Source: Balneola sp.
GTDB taxonomy: Bacteria; Bacteroidota; Rhodothermia; Balneolales; Balneolaceae
Reading direction: 5' to 3'
Assembly (NCBI GenBank): GCA_002696035.1
Contig: NZQV01000002.1
Coordinates: forward strand, 96,701 to 160,700
Length of the DNA stretch: 64,000 nt
The translations under genes were made by a program, and so were the position numbers. Within the stretch, counting starts at the first letter, position 1, and each line of letters opens with the position of its first letter. A model generated the notes under the pieces. That model did no database searches, was not told the origin of the DNA, and was given only the letters and a program-made list of their open reading frames with translations. Below are positions 63,167 through 64,000 of the stretch, in pieces.

Positions 63167-63643
63167 TTAATTCAATTGTTCGACCAGCTCTTTCAACTCT
63201 CCAGCGTGGTCTTTGGTATTCACTTTTTCGATAGTCCCCAAAATAGTACCATCTGTATCAATAACAAAGGCCGAACGGGATGGGGCTTCATATTCGTTAC
63301 CAAACATCTTCTTCTGAACCACAGAATCAGTGGCTTCGGCAAACTTATAATCCGGATCAGAAACCAGCGTAAAATCGATGCCCTGCTTTTCAGCATACCG
63401 CTTGTGTGAGCCGCAGGTATCTTTACTGATCGCTACCAAATTGTATCCCTTTTTGGTGAACCATGCTGATTCGTCTGCCAGGTCTTTGGTTTGGCGGTCG
63501 CAGCCGCTGGTGTTATTCTTCATATATACCGATACAATGGTTGGCTTATCCAACAGATCCTTAAAGTTGATTTCCTTTTCTTCTCCATTTTGAACGGCTT
63601 TAACAGTAAAGTCAAAATCAGCTTTTGCTCCGGTTTCGATCAT
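63167..63643 (-). CDS. Peroxiredoxin (Bcp/PrxQ-like)
   Basis: A 158-residue thioredoxin-fold peroxidase. The peroxidatic Cys is in NNTSGCDRQTKD (TxxC), and a second Cys in SKDTCGSHKRYAEKQ may be the resolving one. FTLVSDPDYKFAEATDS and RSAFVIDTDGTIL are typical. It reduces hydroperoxides with thioredoxin as likely donor. It is probably co-transcribed with topA. Confidence 0.9.
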   Translation of the reverse strand: MIETGAKADFDFTVKAVQNGEEKEINFKDLLDKPTIVSVYMKNNTSGCDRQTKDLADESAWFTKKGYNLVAISKDTCGSHKRYAEKQGIDFTLVSDPDYKFAEATDSVVQKKMFGNEYEAPSRSAFVIDTDGTILGTIEKVNTKDHAGELKELVEQLN

Positions 63644-63835
63644 GATGCTACGTTTTTTTTAGATTGTGAATTAGTCTTGGGTTGATTTAACTGAAAGTAA
63701 GAAGGGATTCGTTCGGTTTCATCGGTTTTGTAATCTGATTTGTTGATAAGCGGGATTTGTTTGGTTGATGATAGAACGTTAGCTACAGTGAAATGGAACA
63801 CGGATAACACAGATGCTGCGGATGAGCTCGGACTG

Positions 63836-63904
63836 ATCTTTTCAGTCTTGAGCGAAGCGGTGACTGAAAAGTAATAGCAAAACAAGTCTTCAGACTTGAG
63901 TAAT
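63836..63904. repeat. REP-like element, inverted copy
   Basis: CTTTTCAGTC, GAGCGAAGCGGTGACTGAAAAG and AACAAGTCTTCAGACTTGAG match the reverse complement of the first hairpin and the end of the second unit next to the RAYT gene. Confidence 0.8.
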
Positions 63905-63921
63905 TCACAAAACCATACTAT

Positions 63922-63940
63922 CGACTCTGGAGAGTCGATT
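63922..63940. repeat. GACTCTCCAGAGTC-family palindrome
   Basis: ATCGACTCTGGAGAGTCGAT is a near-perfect palindrome of the same family as 1230-1285 and 56424-56446. Confidence 0.6.
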
Positions 63941-64000
63941 TACGTTCGCCACAGTAAAAATTTTGCAACGGCCGCCACAACAAGCGAATGATGAACCGCC

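Larger units (their letters stand above)
63644..64000. other. Gene-free right end with REP-like and other repeats
   Basis: After the peroxiredoxin start there is AT-rich sequence, a REP-like unit (63836-63904) and a GACTCTCCAGAGTC palindrome (63922-63940). I see no gene to base 64000. Confidence 0.65.

Overview
The window looks like a chromosome fragment of a Balneolales-type bacterium (Balneolota/Rhodothermota, near Bacteroidota). This is inferred from T9SS type A C-terminal sorting domains, a PorV/PorQ-family outer-membrane protein, a TonB-dependent receptor with an N-terminal carboxypeptidase-regulatory domain, many lipoprotein signal peptides, an RsmD-CoaD gene pair behind a DUF3822-like gene, and promoters of the Bacteroidota type (-33 TTG, -7 TAnnTTTG, clearest before the tRNA-Pro gene). 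No database search was possible, so family names rest on motifs read by eye.

Layout. 1-774: 5' part of folP (runs off the left edge) and a 7Fe ferredoxin. 775-1492: repeat-rich, gene-free. 1493-14287: a seven-gene minus-strand operon of envelope genes (two large secreted proteins, an Fn3-like lipoprotein, a TonB-dependent receptor, a PorV-like barrel, an NHL-type lipoprotein and an NPP-type phosphodiesterase). 14376-17419: an arsenosugar-biosynthesis-type cluster (two glycosyltransferases, radical SAM ArsS, CMD peroxidase-like protein). 17619-26716: barrel protein, MBL hydrolase, DUF349 protein, a RAYT transposase inside paired REP-like repeats, MscS, a three-gene pilin-like cluster, CsbD and Dps. 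27095-30020: an apparent inserted cassette bounded by identical 42-nt terminators, holding an Asp-box propeller lipoprotein and a divergent subtilase whose frame is broken at a C8 tract. 30042-37770: SixA-like phosphatase, YihY, MATE, a pseudopilin-like/DUF3822 pair, rsmD, coaD and an aspartate aminotransferase. 38118-45207: three toxin-antitoxin modules between housekeeping genes (ppk1, ruvB, metK, mce). 45251-52769: divergent proline-specific peptidases, tRNA-Pro, and a copper/cytochrome-oxidase maturation group (SCO, PCuAC, haem-binding lipoprotein). 53062-59795: CDF transporter, membrane protein and three amidohydrolases. 59871-63643: a fourth toxin-antitoxin module bounded by identical 36-nt terminators, then topA and a peroxiredoxin.

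The most interesting signal is a recurring insertion architecture. Three accessory cassettes are each bracketed by direct repeats of the neighbouring gene's end signal: a 42-nt terminator (27095/29979), a 36-nt terminator (59871/60546), and a divergent copy of the ppk1 3' end (37991/38733, 33 of 38 identical). None carries a visible recombinase. This suggests cargo acquisition at gene 3' ends or terminators by recombination, with the end signal restored or duplicated. Other leads are a possible phase-variable lipoprotein protease, a RAYT/REP system with dispersed copies, and a tandem amidohydrolase pair in which the second member has lost metal ligands.
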